Translations under genes and position numbers: made by a program | Notes under the pieces: model-generated | Told to the model about the DNA's origin: nothing | What the model saw: the letters and a program-made list of their open reading frames with translations, nothing else | The model's database searches: none | Assembly (NCBI GenBank): GCA_938049225.1 | Contig: CALICM010000007.1 | Location: forward strand, 1 to 64,000 | Length of the DNA stretch: 64,000 nt | DNA from: an uncultured Paracoccaceae bacterium | GTDB lineage: Bacteria > Pseudomonadota > Alphaproteobacteria > Rhodobacterales > Rhodobacteraceae | Reading direction: 5' to 3' | Shown here: positions 26,651 to 35,377 of the stretch, piece after piece | How the letters are laid out: every line of letters begins with the position of its first letter | Numbering within the stretch: the stretch's first letter is position 1

Positions 26651-27819
26651 TCGCCTATCTGGATAGTCTGGATTGGTCGGACCCGATGTTGCTGGCGGGT
26701 GTCGGGGCCGCTGTGGGTCTGCCGATCATCGTGTTGTTCCTGATGCTCGCCCTCGTCCTGCGCGCCTCGGGCCGCGCCGCCCGTGCCACCGGACCGCTGG
26801 CCGCCCAGGTGGGCCACCTCGATCAGACCGTTCGCGGCCTGGGCGAGGGTCAGCAACGCTTGGCTGGTGGGCTGCAAAGCGTCGCCGAAAGCCAAGCCAC
26901 CGCTCAGCTCACGATGATGCAAAATATGGAACGCCGCCTGGAAGAGGTGCAGCGTCAGATGACCGACAGCCTGCACGGCACCAGCGTGCGGACCACCCGC
27001 TCGCTGACCGAGCTGCAGGAACGGCTGGCGACCATCGACAAGGCGCAAACTAAGATCGAGAAGCTCTCGGGCGATGTTCTGGGCCTGCAGGACATCCTGT
27101 CCAACAAACAAACCCGCGGCGCGTTTGGCGAGATCCAACTCCAAGACATCGTCGCCAAGGCCCTGCCGCCCAACGCCTTCAGCTTTCAGGCCACGCTGAG
27201 CAACCACAAGCGCGCCGACTGCCTGATCGACCTGCCCAACCCGCCAGGCCCGCTGGTGATCGACAGCAAATTCCCGCTTGAGGCTTACGAGGCGCTGATC
27301 GCTGCCAATACCGACCGCGAAGCGACCGAGGCGGCGCGCGGTCTGCGCACCGCCGTGCGCACCCACATCAAACACATTGCCGAGCGCTATATCATCGAGG
27401 GCGAAACCGCCGATGGTGCGCTGATGTTTCTACCCTCCGAGGCTGTTTATGCCGAGTTGCACGCCAATTTCCCTGAAATTGTGCGCGAGGGGTTTGCCGC
27501 GCGGGTTTGGATTGTCTCCCCCACCACCTGCATGGCCACGCTCAACACACTGCGCGCTGTGTTGAAAGATGCGCAGATGCGCGAGCAGGCCGGGAATATC
27601 CGGCGCGAACTGGGGCTGCTGTTCAAGGACGTCGAGCGGCTGTCCGACAGGGTCGCGAACCTCGACAAACATTTCGGACAGGCGGCCAAGGACATTGCCG
27701 ATATCAAAATCTCGGCCGATAAGGCGGGGGGCCGCGCGCATCGGCTGGAAAGTTTCGAGTTCGACGATCCGTCTGACACGCCACCCATTGCCGCCGATGT
27801 ATTGAAACTGAATCCCTAG
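26647..27819 (+). CDS. rmuC: DNA recombination protein RmuC family
   Basis: A 390-residue protein with an N-terminal membrane helix (about residues 15-40), a long coiled-coil (about 50-150) and the RmuC nuclease-like domain. The domain includes NKQTRGAFGEIQL, FQATLSNHKRADCLID, PLVIDSKFPLEAYEAL, and LMFLPSEAVYAEL, the usual RmuC motifs. RmuC limits recombination at inverted repeats in E. coli. It overlaps mutL by four bases (ATGA), tying two DNA-maintenance proteins together. Confidence 0.92.
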   Translation: MIAYLDSLDWSDPMLLAGVGAAVGLPIIVLFLMLALVLRASGRAARATGPLAAQVGHLDQTVRGLGEGQQRLAGGLQSVAESQATAQLTMMQNMERRLEEVQRQMTDSLHGTSVRTTRSLTELQERLATIDKAQTKIEKLSGDVLGLQDILSNKQTRGAFGEIQLQDIVAKALPPNAFSFQATLSNHKRADCLIDLPNPPGPLVIDSKFPLEAYEALIAANTDREATEAARGLRTAVRTHIKHIAERYIIEGETADGALMFLPSEAVYAELHANFPEIVREGFAARVWIVSPTTCMATLNTLRAVLKDAQMREQAGNIRRELGLLFKDVERLSDRVANLDKHFGQAAKDIADIKISADKAGGRAHRLESFEFDDPSDTPPIAADVLKLNP

Positions 27820-27906
27820 ATCCGATCTTTGCGCGCAATTCGACGCAGATGACGCTACGGAACTCTGTGCTATGTGAGCGGCAGCAACACAGGACCCACG
27901 ACGTTC

Positions 27907-29217
27907 ATGGCCAGCGCCCCGCTCGAAAACTACCCCGACCGTTTCAGCCTGTCGAACGAGTTGCACGCCCGCCCGTTCCCCGAACTGTCGGCGCCGTGTC
28001 GCGCGGTCTATGTGGCGATCAAACAGGAGAAAGGCGCTGCCGAACGCGACCGGTCGTTGGACCGTGCGCATTTGATCGCGCTTTTGGACCGTTACGGCGC
28101 GCCCCATCCGGCCCCCAGCGCGAACCACCACAGCTGCAAACTGGGCCGGGGCACGCTGAAATGGGAGCAGCACACCGAGTTCGTTACCTATACGATCTTT
28201 GCCGACGGGGTGGCGCAAACCCCCTTCGACGGCAGCCTGCACGCGATGTTCCCGCAGGATTGGCTGGCCGAGGCACCGGGCAAGGTCCTGACCTCTTGTT
28301 TGGTTCGCGTCGAGGAAGTGGCGGACCAGGCTGCGGCGACCGCCCGCGCGGTCAAGATCTTCAGCAACTGGTTCGTACCCGAAAGCCTGGCCTTGGCCGC
28401 AGTCATTGATGGGGCCGCCACCATCGGCGGGGACTTTCGGATCGACGAGAACGGCCATGTCCGCTTTGCGGTGCTGGCCTGCCAGGGCACCGGCCGCCGC
28501 CGTTTGGGCCGGATCGTGCAACGGTTGCTGGAAGTTGAAACCTATAAATCCATGGCCATGCTAGCCCTGCCGCAGGCGCGTATGGTCGCGGGCAAGGTGG
28601 CCGAGTTGGACCGCGAACTGGCTGGCATCGTCGGACAAATGGCCAGCAGCCAAGACGGTGACCAGGCGACACTGGACCATCTGCTGCGGATCTCGGCCGA
28701 GGTGGAGCTGCTGTCCGCGTCAACTGCCTTCCGCTTTGGCGCCGCGGGGGCCTACGAGACGATCGTCACGCAGCGGATCCAGGTTCTGCGCGAAGAGCGC
28801 GTGCAGTCGCGCCAGACCTTTGCCGAGTTCATGGTCCGCCGATTCGACCCGGCCATGCGCACCTGCCGCTCGGCCCAGGGCCGGCTGCGCGAACTCAGCC
28901 AGCGCGCCGAACGCGCGTCGAACCTGCTCAGAACCCGGGTCGATGTCGCCTCGGGCCTGCAAAACGCCGAGGTTCTGCGCCGGATGGACGACCGCGCCGC
29001 GCTGCAATTGCGCCTGCAAGAGACGGTCGAGGGACTTTCGGTCGTCGCGATCAGCTATTACGCGGTGAACCTGGTGGCCAATTTGCTGAAGCCGGTGGGT
29101 GCTTCGCTGGGCATTGGTGAGGGTTGGGTCTATGCGGCGATCACCCTGCCGGTTCTACTGATGGTTTGGATAATGGTCCGCCGGGTGCGTAGGCGACTGG
29201 CAAAACGGGACGGCTAG
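27907..29217 (+). CDS. DUF3422 family membrane protein
   Basis: A 436-residue protein starting near LSNELHARPFPEL, the conserved opening of DUF3422. A large soluble domain with coiled-coil stretches (about 200-370) is followed by two C-terminal hydrophobic segments (VVAISYYAVNLVANLL and WVYAAITLPVLLMVWIMV). It is predicted to be anchored in the inner membrane by its C-terminus. The molecular function of the family is not known. ATG at 27907 is my choice; GTG at 27874 would add 11 residues. Confidence 0.85.
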   Translation: MASAPLENYPDRFSLSNELHARPFPELSAPCRAVYVAIKQEKGAAERDRSLDRAHLIALLDRYGAPHPAPSANHHSCKLGRGTLKWEQHTEFVTYTIFADGVAQTPFDGSLHAMFPQDWLAEAPGKVLTSCLVRVEEVADQAAATARAVKIFSNWFVPESLALAAVIDGAATIGGDFRIDENGHVRFAVLACQGTGRRRLGRIVQRLLEVETYKSMAMLALPQARMVAGKVAELDRELAGIVGQMASSQDGDQATLDHLLRISAEVELLSASTAFRFGAAGAYETIVTQRIQVLREERVQSRQTFAEFMVRRFDPAMRTCRSAQGRLRELSQRAERASNLLRTRVDVASGLQNAEVLRRMDDRAALQLRLQETVEGLSVVAISYYAVNLVANLLKPVGASLGIGEGWVYAAITLPVLLMVWIMVRRVRRRLAKRDG

Positions 29218-29236
29218 ATGTGAGCGAACCTGGCGC

Positions 29237-30670
29237 TCAGCCCCCGGACATCACCTCGCACGGGGTTTGGCGGGCCGCCAGTCGGGCACAGGCGGTTTGC
29301 GCCGCCTCCTGACTCAACCCCACAAAGCGGGCGCGGTACCAACCCGGCTGGCCTGTGGGCTGCATAACCCGTTTCGAGCCTTCCAGCGATTCCATCTCTT
29401 GCAGTGCAGTGGTCAGCAATAGGCGTTCCGCGTTGGTGCGGTTATGCTGCCCCCCCAACTGCACGATCCAAGCGCCGCGATTGTCCTGTCGGATCGACTT
29501 GACCTGAGCCGGGAAGGCACTGCCACCCGAGGCATGCGCGACACGGACCGGGGCCTGCTCCAACCCCTGCGCGCGGCTTGGGGGACGCGTGGACACCGGC
29601 ACGCGCGCCTTTGCGACGGGGACCGCAGGCGTCGTTACGATCTGTGGCAGGTCCGGTTGCTTGGCCAACGCCTTGGCGACATCCGCGACAATTGATTTCG
29701 CCGCGGGATCGGTTGCCTGCAAGGCGGCCACCAGACGCGGGCGCGTCACAGGCCGTGTGGCCGTTCTCAGTGCCACACTTGCCCGTGCCACTTGCGCAGC
29801 ACCCGTGCCCGTTGGCATCTGGAAAGCACCAGGACGCCGTATGGATTTCGAGCGCGGCATGCGGCTGAAGCCCAGGTCCATCAATTCCGCCACCTTGCGG
29901 TTGCGTTGGGCAGAACTTGCGCCGCCAAACATCGAAACAATCACCCGTTTCTGACCCCGGCGGGCCGAGGACACCAGGTTAAATCCCGCCGCCGAGGTAT
30001 ACCCGGTCTTAATCCCATCCGCCCCCGGATAGGCCGCCAGCAGCCGCCGGTTAGTGTTGTAAACTGTCTTGATCTTGGCATTGGTCGAGGTCCGGCTGAA
30101 CAGGTTGTAATATTCTGGAAAGTCGAAAAACAGCCGCCGACCCAGCAGCGCCATGTCACGCGCCGTCGACAAATGTCCCGATTGCGTCAGCCCCGAGGCA
30201 TTTTTAAACGTTGTCCGCGACATGCCCATCGCCCGTGCCGTCGCGGTCATCCGGCGCGCAAACGCAGGCTCGCTGCCCGAAACCGCCTCGGCCAAAGCCG
30301 CCGCCGCGTCATTCGCCGATTTGACCGCCGAGGCGCGGATCAAGTAGCGCAACTCGATCGACCGTCCCGCGCGCAGCCCGAGTTTCGAAGGTGGTTTAGA
30401 GGCCGCAAAGCGCGAGATCGGGATCCGTTGATCCAGCGAAAGCCGTCCCCGTTCAATCGCATCAAAGACCAGGTACAGCGTCATCATCTTGGTCAGCGAG
30501 GCCGGGTGCAGCCGCGTATCCGCATTGCGCGAATGCAGCACTTCGCCATCACGCGCATCCATGACCAGCGCCGCATATGGCGCCGCCCGTGCCGCATCGG
30601 CGCTAAAAAAGAGCGGCCCAACAAGTATAATCAACGCGAGCGTCAGCCCACGACATGCCTGAAATATCAT
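29237..30670 (-). CDS. D-alanyl-D-alanine carboxypeptidase (DacF-like) with SPOR domain
   Basis: Periplasmic low-molecular-weight penicillin-binding protein that trims peptidoglycan stem peptides. The 477-residue precursor has a signal peptide ending ADAARA, then SLTK (SxxK nucleophile), SAN (SxN) and KTG, in the order of S11 peptidases. After a proline/alanine-rich linker (about 290-390) a C-terminal SPOR domain (about 395-475; VQLGGQHNRTNAERLL) should bind denuded glycan at the septum. ATG at 30670 follows GGAGCAACCG and gives a clean signal peptide; the upstream ATG 30724 is less likely. Confidence 0.92.
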   Translation of the reverse strand: MIFQACRGLTLALIILVGPLFFSADAARAAPYAALVMDARDGEVLHSRNADTRLHPASLTKMMTLYLVFDAIERGRLSLDQRIPISRFAASKPPSKLGLRAGRSIELRYLIRASAVKSANDAAAALAEAVSGSEPAFARRMTATARAMGMSRTTFKNASGLTQSGHLSTARDMALLGRRLFFDFPEYYNLFSRTSTNAKIKTVYNTNRRLLAAYPGADGIKTGYTSAAGFNLVSSARRGQKRVIVSMFGGASSAQRNRKVAELMDLGFSRMPRSKSIRRPGAFQMPTGTGAAQVARASVALRTATRPVTRPRLVAALQATDPAAKSIVADVAKALAKQPDLPQIVTTPAVPVAKARVPVSTRPPSRAQGLEQAPVRVAHASGGSAFPAQVKSIRQDNRGAWIVQLGGQHNRTNAERLLLTTALQEMESLEGSKRVMQPTGQPGWYRARFVGLSQEAAQTACARLAARQTPCEVMSGG

Positions 30671-30832
30671 CGGTTGCTCCGACGTGAACCTTGCCTCACA
30701 GGACCCAATTTTTTGGTATCCCATTATTATTACTATACTCCTAACACGAGAACGCTTTCGAGAATAGTGTCTATTATCAAAGGTTGGTGAGGTGTTCTTA
30801 AGGCAACATATGACCGCCTCCGTCCTTTATGT

Positions 30833-30888
30833 CGCAGTGCAGCATAATCCTTGACGGCGGCCGTCACTTTCATTATGTTGCACTGCAA
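30833..30888 (+). promoter_or_regulatory. Phasin promoter with two opposed PhaR-like sites
   Basis: TTGACG (30851-30856) and TATGTT (30874-30879), 17 bp apart, form a sigma-70 type promoter. A 17-bp motif CGCAGTGCAGCATAATC (30833-30849) lies just upstream, and a reverse copy (30871-30887, containing the palindrome TTGCACTGCAA) covers the -10. This layout fits repression by PhaR, released when polyhydroxybutyrate granules form. The motif also occurs at 1451-1467. Confidence 0.65.
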
Positions 30889-30915
30889 TAGAGATCTAAA
30901 CCGATGGAGCCCAAA

Positions 30916-31359
30916 ATGGCCAAAGCCACCACCAAAGCCGCGACTGCTTCCGTTGAAGAGTTCGCCGCTGACGCCCAAAAAACCATGACTGAAGGTATGG
31001 AAAAAATGACCAAAGGCATCGAAGAGATGACATCCTTCTCGCAAGAGAACATGGACGCCGTCGTCAAATCGTCCGAGATCGCCGCGAAAGCCGCCGAAGG
31101 TATCGGTTCCGAAGTGACCGCCTTCTCGAAGAAAACCTTCGAAGACAGCGTCGCGGCCGCACAGGACATGGCGTCGGCCAAAAACCTGACCGAACTGATG
31201 GAAAAGCAAACAGCTTTTGCACAGACCGCGTTCGAAGGCTTCATGGCGCAAGCCACCAAGATGAACGAAATCTATATGTCGGCCGCGAAAGAGATCACTG
31301 CACCGCTGAACAGTCGTGTGACCGCCGCCACCGAATCGGTGAAGTCCTTCGGCGTATAA
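30916..31359 (+). CDS. Phasin family protein (PHA granule-associated)
   Basis: A 147-residue, alanine/lysine/glutamate-rich, wholly helical amphipathic protein of the phasin family (Phasin_2), which coats polyhydroxyalkanoate granules and controls their size. The central region (MTKGIEEMTSFSQENMDAVV, then a second half ending near SAAKEITAPLNSRV) is typical. ATG at 30916 is preferred over ATG 30904 because GGAG lies six bases upstream of it. No pha synthesis genes are adjacent. A strong hairpin with a T-run ends the transcript, so the gene is monocistronic, with its own promoter and PhaR-like operators. Confidence 0.88.
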   Translation: MAKATTKAATASVEEFAADAQKTMTEGMEKMTKGIEEMTSFSQENMDAVVKSSEIAAKAAEGIGSEVTAFSKKTFEDSVAAAQDMASAKNLTELMEKQTAFAQTAFEGFMAQATKMNEIYMSAAKEITAPLNSRVTAATESVKSFGV

Positions 31360-31385
31360 TTTCGCCACCAAAACATGACTAAAGG

Positions 31386-31410
31386 AAAAGGGGGGCATCT
31401 GCCCCCTTTT
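31386..31410 (+). terminator. Rho-independent terminator of the phasin gene
   Basis: GGGGGC (31391-31396) pairs with GCCCCC (31401-31406) around ATCT, flanked by AAAAG on the left and TTTT on the right, 27 bp after the phasin stop codon. This is the clearest intrinsic terminator in the window. Confidence 0.85.
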
Positions 31411-31495
31411 CTAATTGGGGTTGGTGGATATATAACCTCTGTTCGAACCCCTACCAAAGTGGCCCCAAACAGTGACAGTGACGCGCGACCTTAGA

Positions 31496-31825
31496 ATGTC
31501 CGACCCGACGGACGGCACTGAAGATGGCGAGGGTGACGTCGGCCTGGTGACGAAGACCAAGCCCAAGACGCAAAAGCCACCGCTCTACAAGGTCATGCTT
31601 CTGAACGACGACTACACGCCGATGGAATTTGTGGTGCATGTGCTTGAACGGTTTTTTGGGATCACCCACCAGCAAGCCTTCGACATCATGTTGACCGTCC
31701 ATAAAAAGGGCGTCGCGGTTGTCGGGGTTTTTTCGTTCGAAGTAGCTGAAACCAAGGTGACGCAGGTGATGGATTACGCACGGCGCAATCAGCATCCCCT
31801 GCAGTGCACGATGGAAAAAGAGTAA
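31496..31825 (+). CDS. clpS: ATP-dependent Clp protease adaptor ClpS
   Basis: Delivers N-degron substrates to ClpAP in the cytoplasm. The 109-residue protein has a flexible, charged N-terminus and the conserved core [20 protein letters not shown], including the NDDYTPM motif that binds N-terminal hydrophobic residues, then [23 protein letters not shown] 31496 is chosen over the upstream GTG. A methyltransferase frame without a standard start begins at its 3' end. clpA is not in the window nearby. Confidence 0.95.
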   Translation: MSDPTDGTEDGEGDVGLVTKTKPKTQKPPLYKVMLLNDDYTPMEFVVHVLERFFGITHQQAFDIMLTVHKKGVAVVGVFSFEVAETKVTQVMDYARRNQHPLQCTMEKE

Positions 31826-31895
31826 GCACATCCTTTCGCAGCGCCTTCATCTACCGTTCGATCAGGGCGGGCTGACGCCTGTCACCGATGCGCCG

Positions 31896-32840
31896 GTGGT
31901 CGTGTTTGGGCCCAGTGATGTGGTGCGTTTGCAGGGCGCCGAGGTGCTGCATGTGACGGGATTTCGGCCCGATCACGATCGCATCGTCGCCGCTGGCGGC
32001 AAGGTCGCGCTGGACGCCCCCCTGGGCCATGCCGGGCTGGCCGTGGTCTGTCTGCCCCGCAACCGTGTCGAGGGGTTGGGCCGTATCGCGCAAGCATTGG
32101 CCGCCCTTACCCCGGGCGGCATTCTCTTTGTCGATGGGCAGAAAACCGACGGCATCGATACCGCCCTGAAGAAAATGCGCAGCGCACTTGCGGTGATGGG
32201 TGTCGCATCCAAGGCGCATGGCAAAATCGCTTGGCTGCAGCGGCCCGATCCTCTGCCGCCCGTGCTGGCCGAATGGCGGGCAAACGCAGCGCCCCGCCCC
32301 AATGCAGATGGCTTTCTCACAGCCCCCGGCATGTTCAGTGCCGACGGCCTCGATCCGGCCAGCGCCCTGTTGATCGAGAATTTTCCGTCTAATGCGACCG
32401 GCTTGGCCGCCGATCTGGGCGCCGGATGGGGCGCTTTGTCGGCGGCACTTCTGACGCAGGCGCCGGGACTTACGGGCCTTGACCTGGTCGAGGCGGATCA
32501 CGCCGCCCTTCAAGCCGCACAGACAAATGTCACGGATACCCGTGCCCGGTTCCACTGGGCCGATGCCACCCGTTGGGGCGGCGGGCCTTACGACCTCATT
32601 GTTGCAAACCCGCCCTTTCACGTCGCCCGCACGGCCGAACCCAGCCTGGGCCAAGCGTTTATCCGCACCGCCGCCAATCTGCTGCGTCCAAAAGGACGGT
32701 TGCTGATGGTGGCGAACCGCCAACTGCCCTACGAAGCCAGTTTCGAGGCGGCTTTCCACAGTTGGTCACCGCTGACCACCACCACCCATTATAAGATCCT
32801 CACAGCGACCCGCCCGCGCAGTACGCGCCGCGCCGCCTGA
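31896..32840 (+). CDS. RsmC-like class I SAM-dependent methyltransferase
   Basis: Probably a 16S rRNA guanine-N2 methyltransferase of the RsmC/RlmG group. The C-terminal domain has the SAM-binding ADLGAGWGALSAAL motif and VANPPFH, the NPPF/Y catalytic motif of N-methyltransferases. The N-terminal domain is the degenerate duplicate typical of RsmC. Coordinates use the first standard start, GTG 31896 (314 residues). The same frame is open back to 31770, and the translated upstream part (RLHLPFDQGGLTP, from about 31842) looks like the family's real N-terminus, yet there is no ATG, GTG or TTG there. An ATC at 31830, seven bases after AAAGAG, is a possible unusual start. Confidence 0.8.
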   Translation: MVVFGPSDVVRLQGAEVLHVTGFRPDHDRIVAAGGKVALDAPLGHAGLAVVCLPRNRVEGLGRIAQALAALTPGGILFVDGQKTDGIDTALKKMRSALAVMGVASKAHGKIAWLQRPDPLPPVLAEWRANAAPRPNADGFLTAPGMFSADGLDPASALLIENFPSNATGLAADLGAGWGALSAALLTQAPGLTGLDLVEADHAALQAAQTNVTDTRARFHWADATRWGGGPYDLIVANPPFHVARTAEPSLGQAFIRTAANLLRPKGRLLMVANRQLPYEASFEAAFHSWSPLTTTTHYKILTATRPRSTRRAA

Positions 32841-32856
32841 GATCGGAGGCCCCGAC

Positions 32857-33669
32857 ATGCCCATCTCTCTCGACGGAAAATCAGTCATTGTGACCGGCGC
32901 CAGCCGCGGCGTCGGCTTGGCCATCGCGCGACGCTGCGCGAATTTGGGCGCGCGGGTCATGATGGCCGGCACCGACGAGCCACAGTTGGAGGAGGAATGC
33001 GAACTGCTGCGCAAATCCGGCCTTGAAGTCACGTTCTACGCCGGCGACATCCGCGAGAAACTGGCGATCACCAATTTGGTGGCCGCAACCGTCGATGCTT
33101 TTGACCGCATCGACATCCTGATCAATGCCAGCCGCGAGGTTCTGCCGTCGGACCCCCTGGATCCAGACGACAAAACCTTTGACAATTTGTTTGGGCAAAA
33201 CGTGCTGCCGACCCTGCGGCTCAGCCAAGCGGTCGCGCGACGGATGATCAAATTGTCCCAAGACCCCGCGCCGGACGACCGGGGTGGGATCGGGGCGATT
33301 GTGAACGTAACCTCGATTGCGTCGCGCCGGACCTTGCCGGAACTCATGGCCTATTCCGTGACATCAGCGGCGGTAGATCAGTTGACCCGCTCAATGGCGG
33401 TGGCCTTTGCCCAATACGGCATCCGGGTAAACGCGATTGCCCTGGGATCGGTCCTGTCAACAAGCCTGAAATCGGCCCTCAAGGATCGCGCGGGCCTGCA
33501 GTCCGACTTGACTGCTGTTACCCCTTTGGGTCGCATTGGCGAAGCGGCCGAGGCTGCCGAGGCTGCGGTGTTTCTCGCCTCGGACAATGCCAGCTTCATC
33601 ACCGGTCAAATCCTGGCGGTCGATGGGGGCCGTACAATGCTGGACCCGATGGACACGCCCGCGCATTAG
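32857..33669 (+). CDS. SDR-family protein lacking the catalytic lysine
   Basis: Classical-length (270 residues) short-chain dehydrogenase/reductase fold: TGASRGVG nucleotide-binding motif near residue 14, then LINAS in place of NNAG, and the active-site region VNVTSIASRRTLPELMAYSV. The YxxxK motif reads YSVTS, so the catalytic lysine has become serine. The C-terminal GQILAVDGGRTM segment is typical. A reductase may still bind NAD(P)H, but normal proton relay would be impaired. It follows the methyltransferase by 16 bp and may be in the same operon. Substrate unknown. Confidence 0.85.
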   Translation: MPISLDGKSVIVTGASRGVGLAIARRCANLGARVMMAGTDEPQLEEECELLRKSGLEVTFYAGDIREKLAITNLVAATVDAFDRIDILINASREVLPSDPLDPDDKTFDNLFGQNVLPTLRLSQAVARRMIKLSQDPAPDDRGGIGAIVNVTSIASRRTLPELMAYSVTSAAVDQLTRSMAVAFAQYGIRVNAIALGSVLSTSLKSALKDRAGLQSDLTAVTPLGRIGEAAEAAEAAVFLASDNASFITGQILAVDGGRTMLDPMDTPAH

Positions 33670-33694
33670 CGCGACCCGACCCTTCTCAAGCGCG

Positions 33695-34444
33695 TCAGGT
33701 TTCCGGCTGATCATCCTCGTCATCGGACGAACTGGGCAAGTTAAACAGGCTGTCCGCATCCAGTGCGTCGCCCTCCTCCTCCCCGTCTGAACCGCTCAAC
33801 GAGAAGGTCTCGAACCCGGCGATGTTCGACGGCATCCGCGGCTCGTCCTCCATCGCCAGCGACTGCTCTGTGCTGACCAGCTTCATTCGCTCGCTATCAT
33901 CCACCGCCGTTCCGTCGCGCGCAGCTTTCGCCGCCGCCTTGGCCACCGCCGCATCCAACTCCACCTGTTTGGTTAGCCCCAGCGCCACGGGATCCACCGG
34001 TTGGATATTGTTAATGTTCCAATGCGTCCGCTCTCGAATCGTCAGGATCGTCGGCTTGGTCGTGCCTACCAGCTTGGCGATTTGGCTGTCCGCCAGTTCG
34101 GGGTGGAACTTTACCAGCCAGGCAATCGCGGCTGGCCGGTCCTGCCGCTTGCTCAGCGGTGTATAGCGCGGCCCCTTGCGCTTGGTTTCGCCCTCAGCGG
34201 CCGGGTTATACATCAGTTTCAGATTCGCTTTGGGATCCGCCTCGCAGCGCTTGATCTCCTCGGCGGTGAGTTGATTGTTGGCAATCGGGTCGAACCCTTT
34301 GATCCCGATCGCCACCTCGCCGTCCGCAATCCCGGTCACTTCAAGCTCATGCAGCCCGCAAAACTCCGAGATCTGACGAAAAGTTAGCGTGGTATTGTCG
34401 ACCAACCAAACAGCGGTCGCTTTCTGCATCAAGGGCAAAGCCAT
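33695..34444 (-). CDS. trcR: DUF1013 cell-cycle transcriptional regulator TrcR
   Basis: A 249-residue protein conserved in alphaproteobacteria and described as the cell-cycle regulator TrcR. It begins MALPLMQKATAVWLVDNTTL, with a helix-turn-helix-like segment (LTFRQISEFCGLHELEVTGI). A second such region lies near the middle (SQIAKLVGTTKPTILTIRERT). The C-terminus is acidic and low in complexity. ATG 34444 has AGGA nine bases upstream and gives the conserved N-terminus. It is divergent from the RNase T2 gene. Confidence 0.88.
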   Translation of the reverse strand: MALPLMQKATAVWLVDNTTLTFRQISEFCGLHELEVTGIADGEVAIGIKGFDPIANNQLTAEEIKRCEADPKANLKLMYNPAAEGETKRKGPRYTPLSKRQDRPAAIAWLVKFHPELADSQIAKLVGTTKPTILTIRERTHWNINNIQPVDPVALGLTKQVELDAAVAKAAAKAARDGTAVDDSERMKLVSTEQSLAMEDEPRMPSNIAGFETFSLSGSDGEEEGDALDADSLFNLPSSSDDEDDQPET

Positions 34445-34576
34445 GGCGGTGGATCCTTTCGATAACACACAAGCCCTCTCCGGCTGAAACCGCTTGGCCC
34501 GGGGGCCGATTGTGCGTTTTCGGGGAGGGAATTACCGCCTATATAGACATGAACACCATAAAGGAAAAGGGGCTTC

Positions 34577-35209
34577 ATGCACCGCATCCTCGCCCTTTTG
34601 ATCGCGCTACTCCCGCTCCCGGTGCAGGCCGAAGGCGAACGCGCGGGTGATTTCGACTACTACGTCCTCGCCCTCAGTTGGACCCCAAGCTGGTGCCTAG
34701 CCGAGGGCGACGCGCGCCGGTCCAATCAATGCGATCCCGACACGGGCTTTGGCTTCACGCTGCACGGCCTTTGGCCGCAATTCGAAAGCGGCTGGCCGTC
34801 GTGGTGCCGCAGCGCCCAGCGCGACCCTTCGCGGGCCCAAACAGCCGCGATGGCCGACATCATGGGCAGCGGTGGTCTCGCCTGGCACCAATGGAAAAAA
34901 CATGGTCGCTGCGCGGATCTAAGTGCGACGGACTATTTCGCCGCCGCGCGGAATGCCTACGAGGCGATCATCCGCCCCGACCTGCTGCGCCAACTCACCG
35001 ACCCGGTGACCCTGCCACCCAGTGTGATCGAAGCCGCTTTCCTCGAGGCCAACCCAACCCACACCGCCGACAGCATTACTGTCACCTGTCGCAATGCCCA
35101 GATCGCCGAGGTCCGCTTGTGCCTTACCCGCGACCTCGCCCCCCGCACCTGCGCGCCAGATGTGCGCCGCGACTGCACCGGCACAGCCACGCTTACACCC
35201 CTGCGTTAA
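34577..35209 (+). CDS. Secreted ribonuclease T2 family protein
   Basis: A 210-residue precursor with signal peptide MHRILALLIALLPLPVQA and both RNase T2 catalytic segments: CAS I as FTLHGLWPQ and CAS II as WHQWKKHGRC, each supplying a histidine plus the glutamate/glutamine and lysine that assist. Six cysteines suggest disulfide bonds in the periplasm or outside. It would cleave single-stranded RNA non-specifically, probably for nutrient scavenging. AGGAAAAGG precedes the ATG. It is alone on its strand here. Confidence 0.93.
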   Translation: MHRILALLIALLPLPVQAEGERAGDFDYYVLALSWTPSWCLAEGDARRSNQCDPDTGFGFTLHGLWPQFESGWPSWCRSAQRDPSRAQTAAMADIMGSGGLAWHQWKKHGRCADLSATDYFAAARNAYEAIIRPDLLRQLTDPVTLPPSVIEAAFLEANPTHTADSITVTCRNAQIAEVRLCLTRDLAPRTCAPDVRRDCTGTATLTPLR

Positions 35210-35318
35210 TCCCACGATCGCTAGGGCCAAACCGGCCCCCTCAGCAGTGCGGAATACACCGCTGAAACCTGTTCAGCCTCAACGGAACAGACCGCCCCTC
35301 GCCGTGGGGCGGCGGGGC

Positions 35319-35376
35319 CCCATTCCCGCCTTGCGGGAATGGGGGATATAAACTTGCCCCGAAGGGGCGCCTTTTG
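35319..35376 (-). terminator. Double-hairpin 3'-end element, copy 2
   Basis: Reading from the quinone reductase stop on the minus strand: AAAAGGCG, hairpin 1 (GCCCC/GGGGC at 35356-35368, loop TTC), AAGTTTATATCC, then hairpin 2 with an 11-bp stem (35319-35343). Same arrangement as 6325-6397 and 60017-60074. Hairpin 1 followed by T-rich sequence would serve as terminator. Confidence 0.65.
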
Positions 35377-35377
35377 G

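Noticed and set aside
31412-31480. tRNA-like stretch (GGGGTTGG ... GTTCGAACCCC)
   Set aside because: A T-loop-like GTTCGAACC is present, but the length is too short and no D- or anticodon arm can be drawn.
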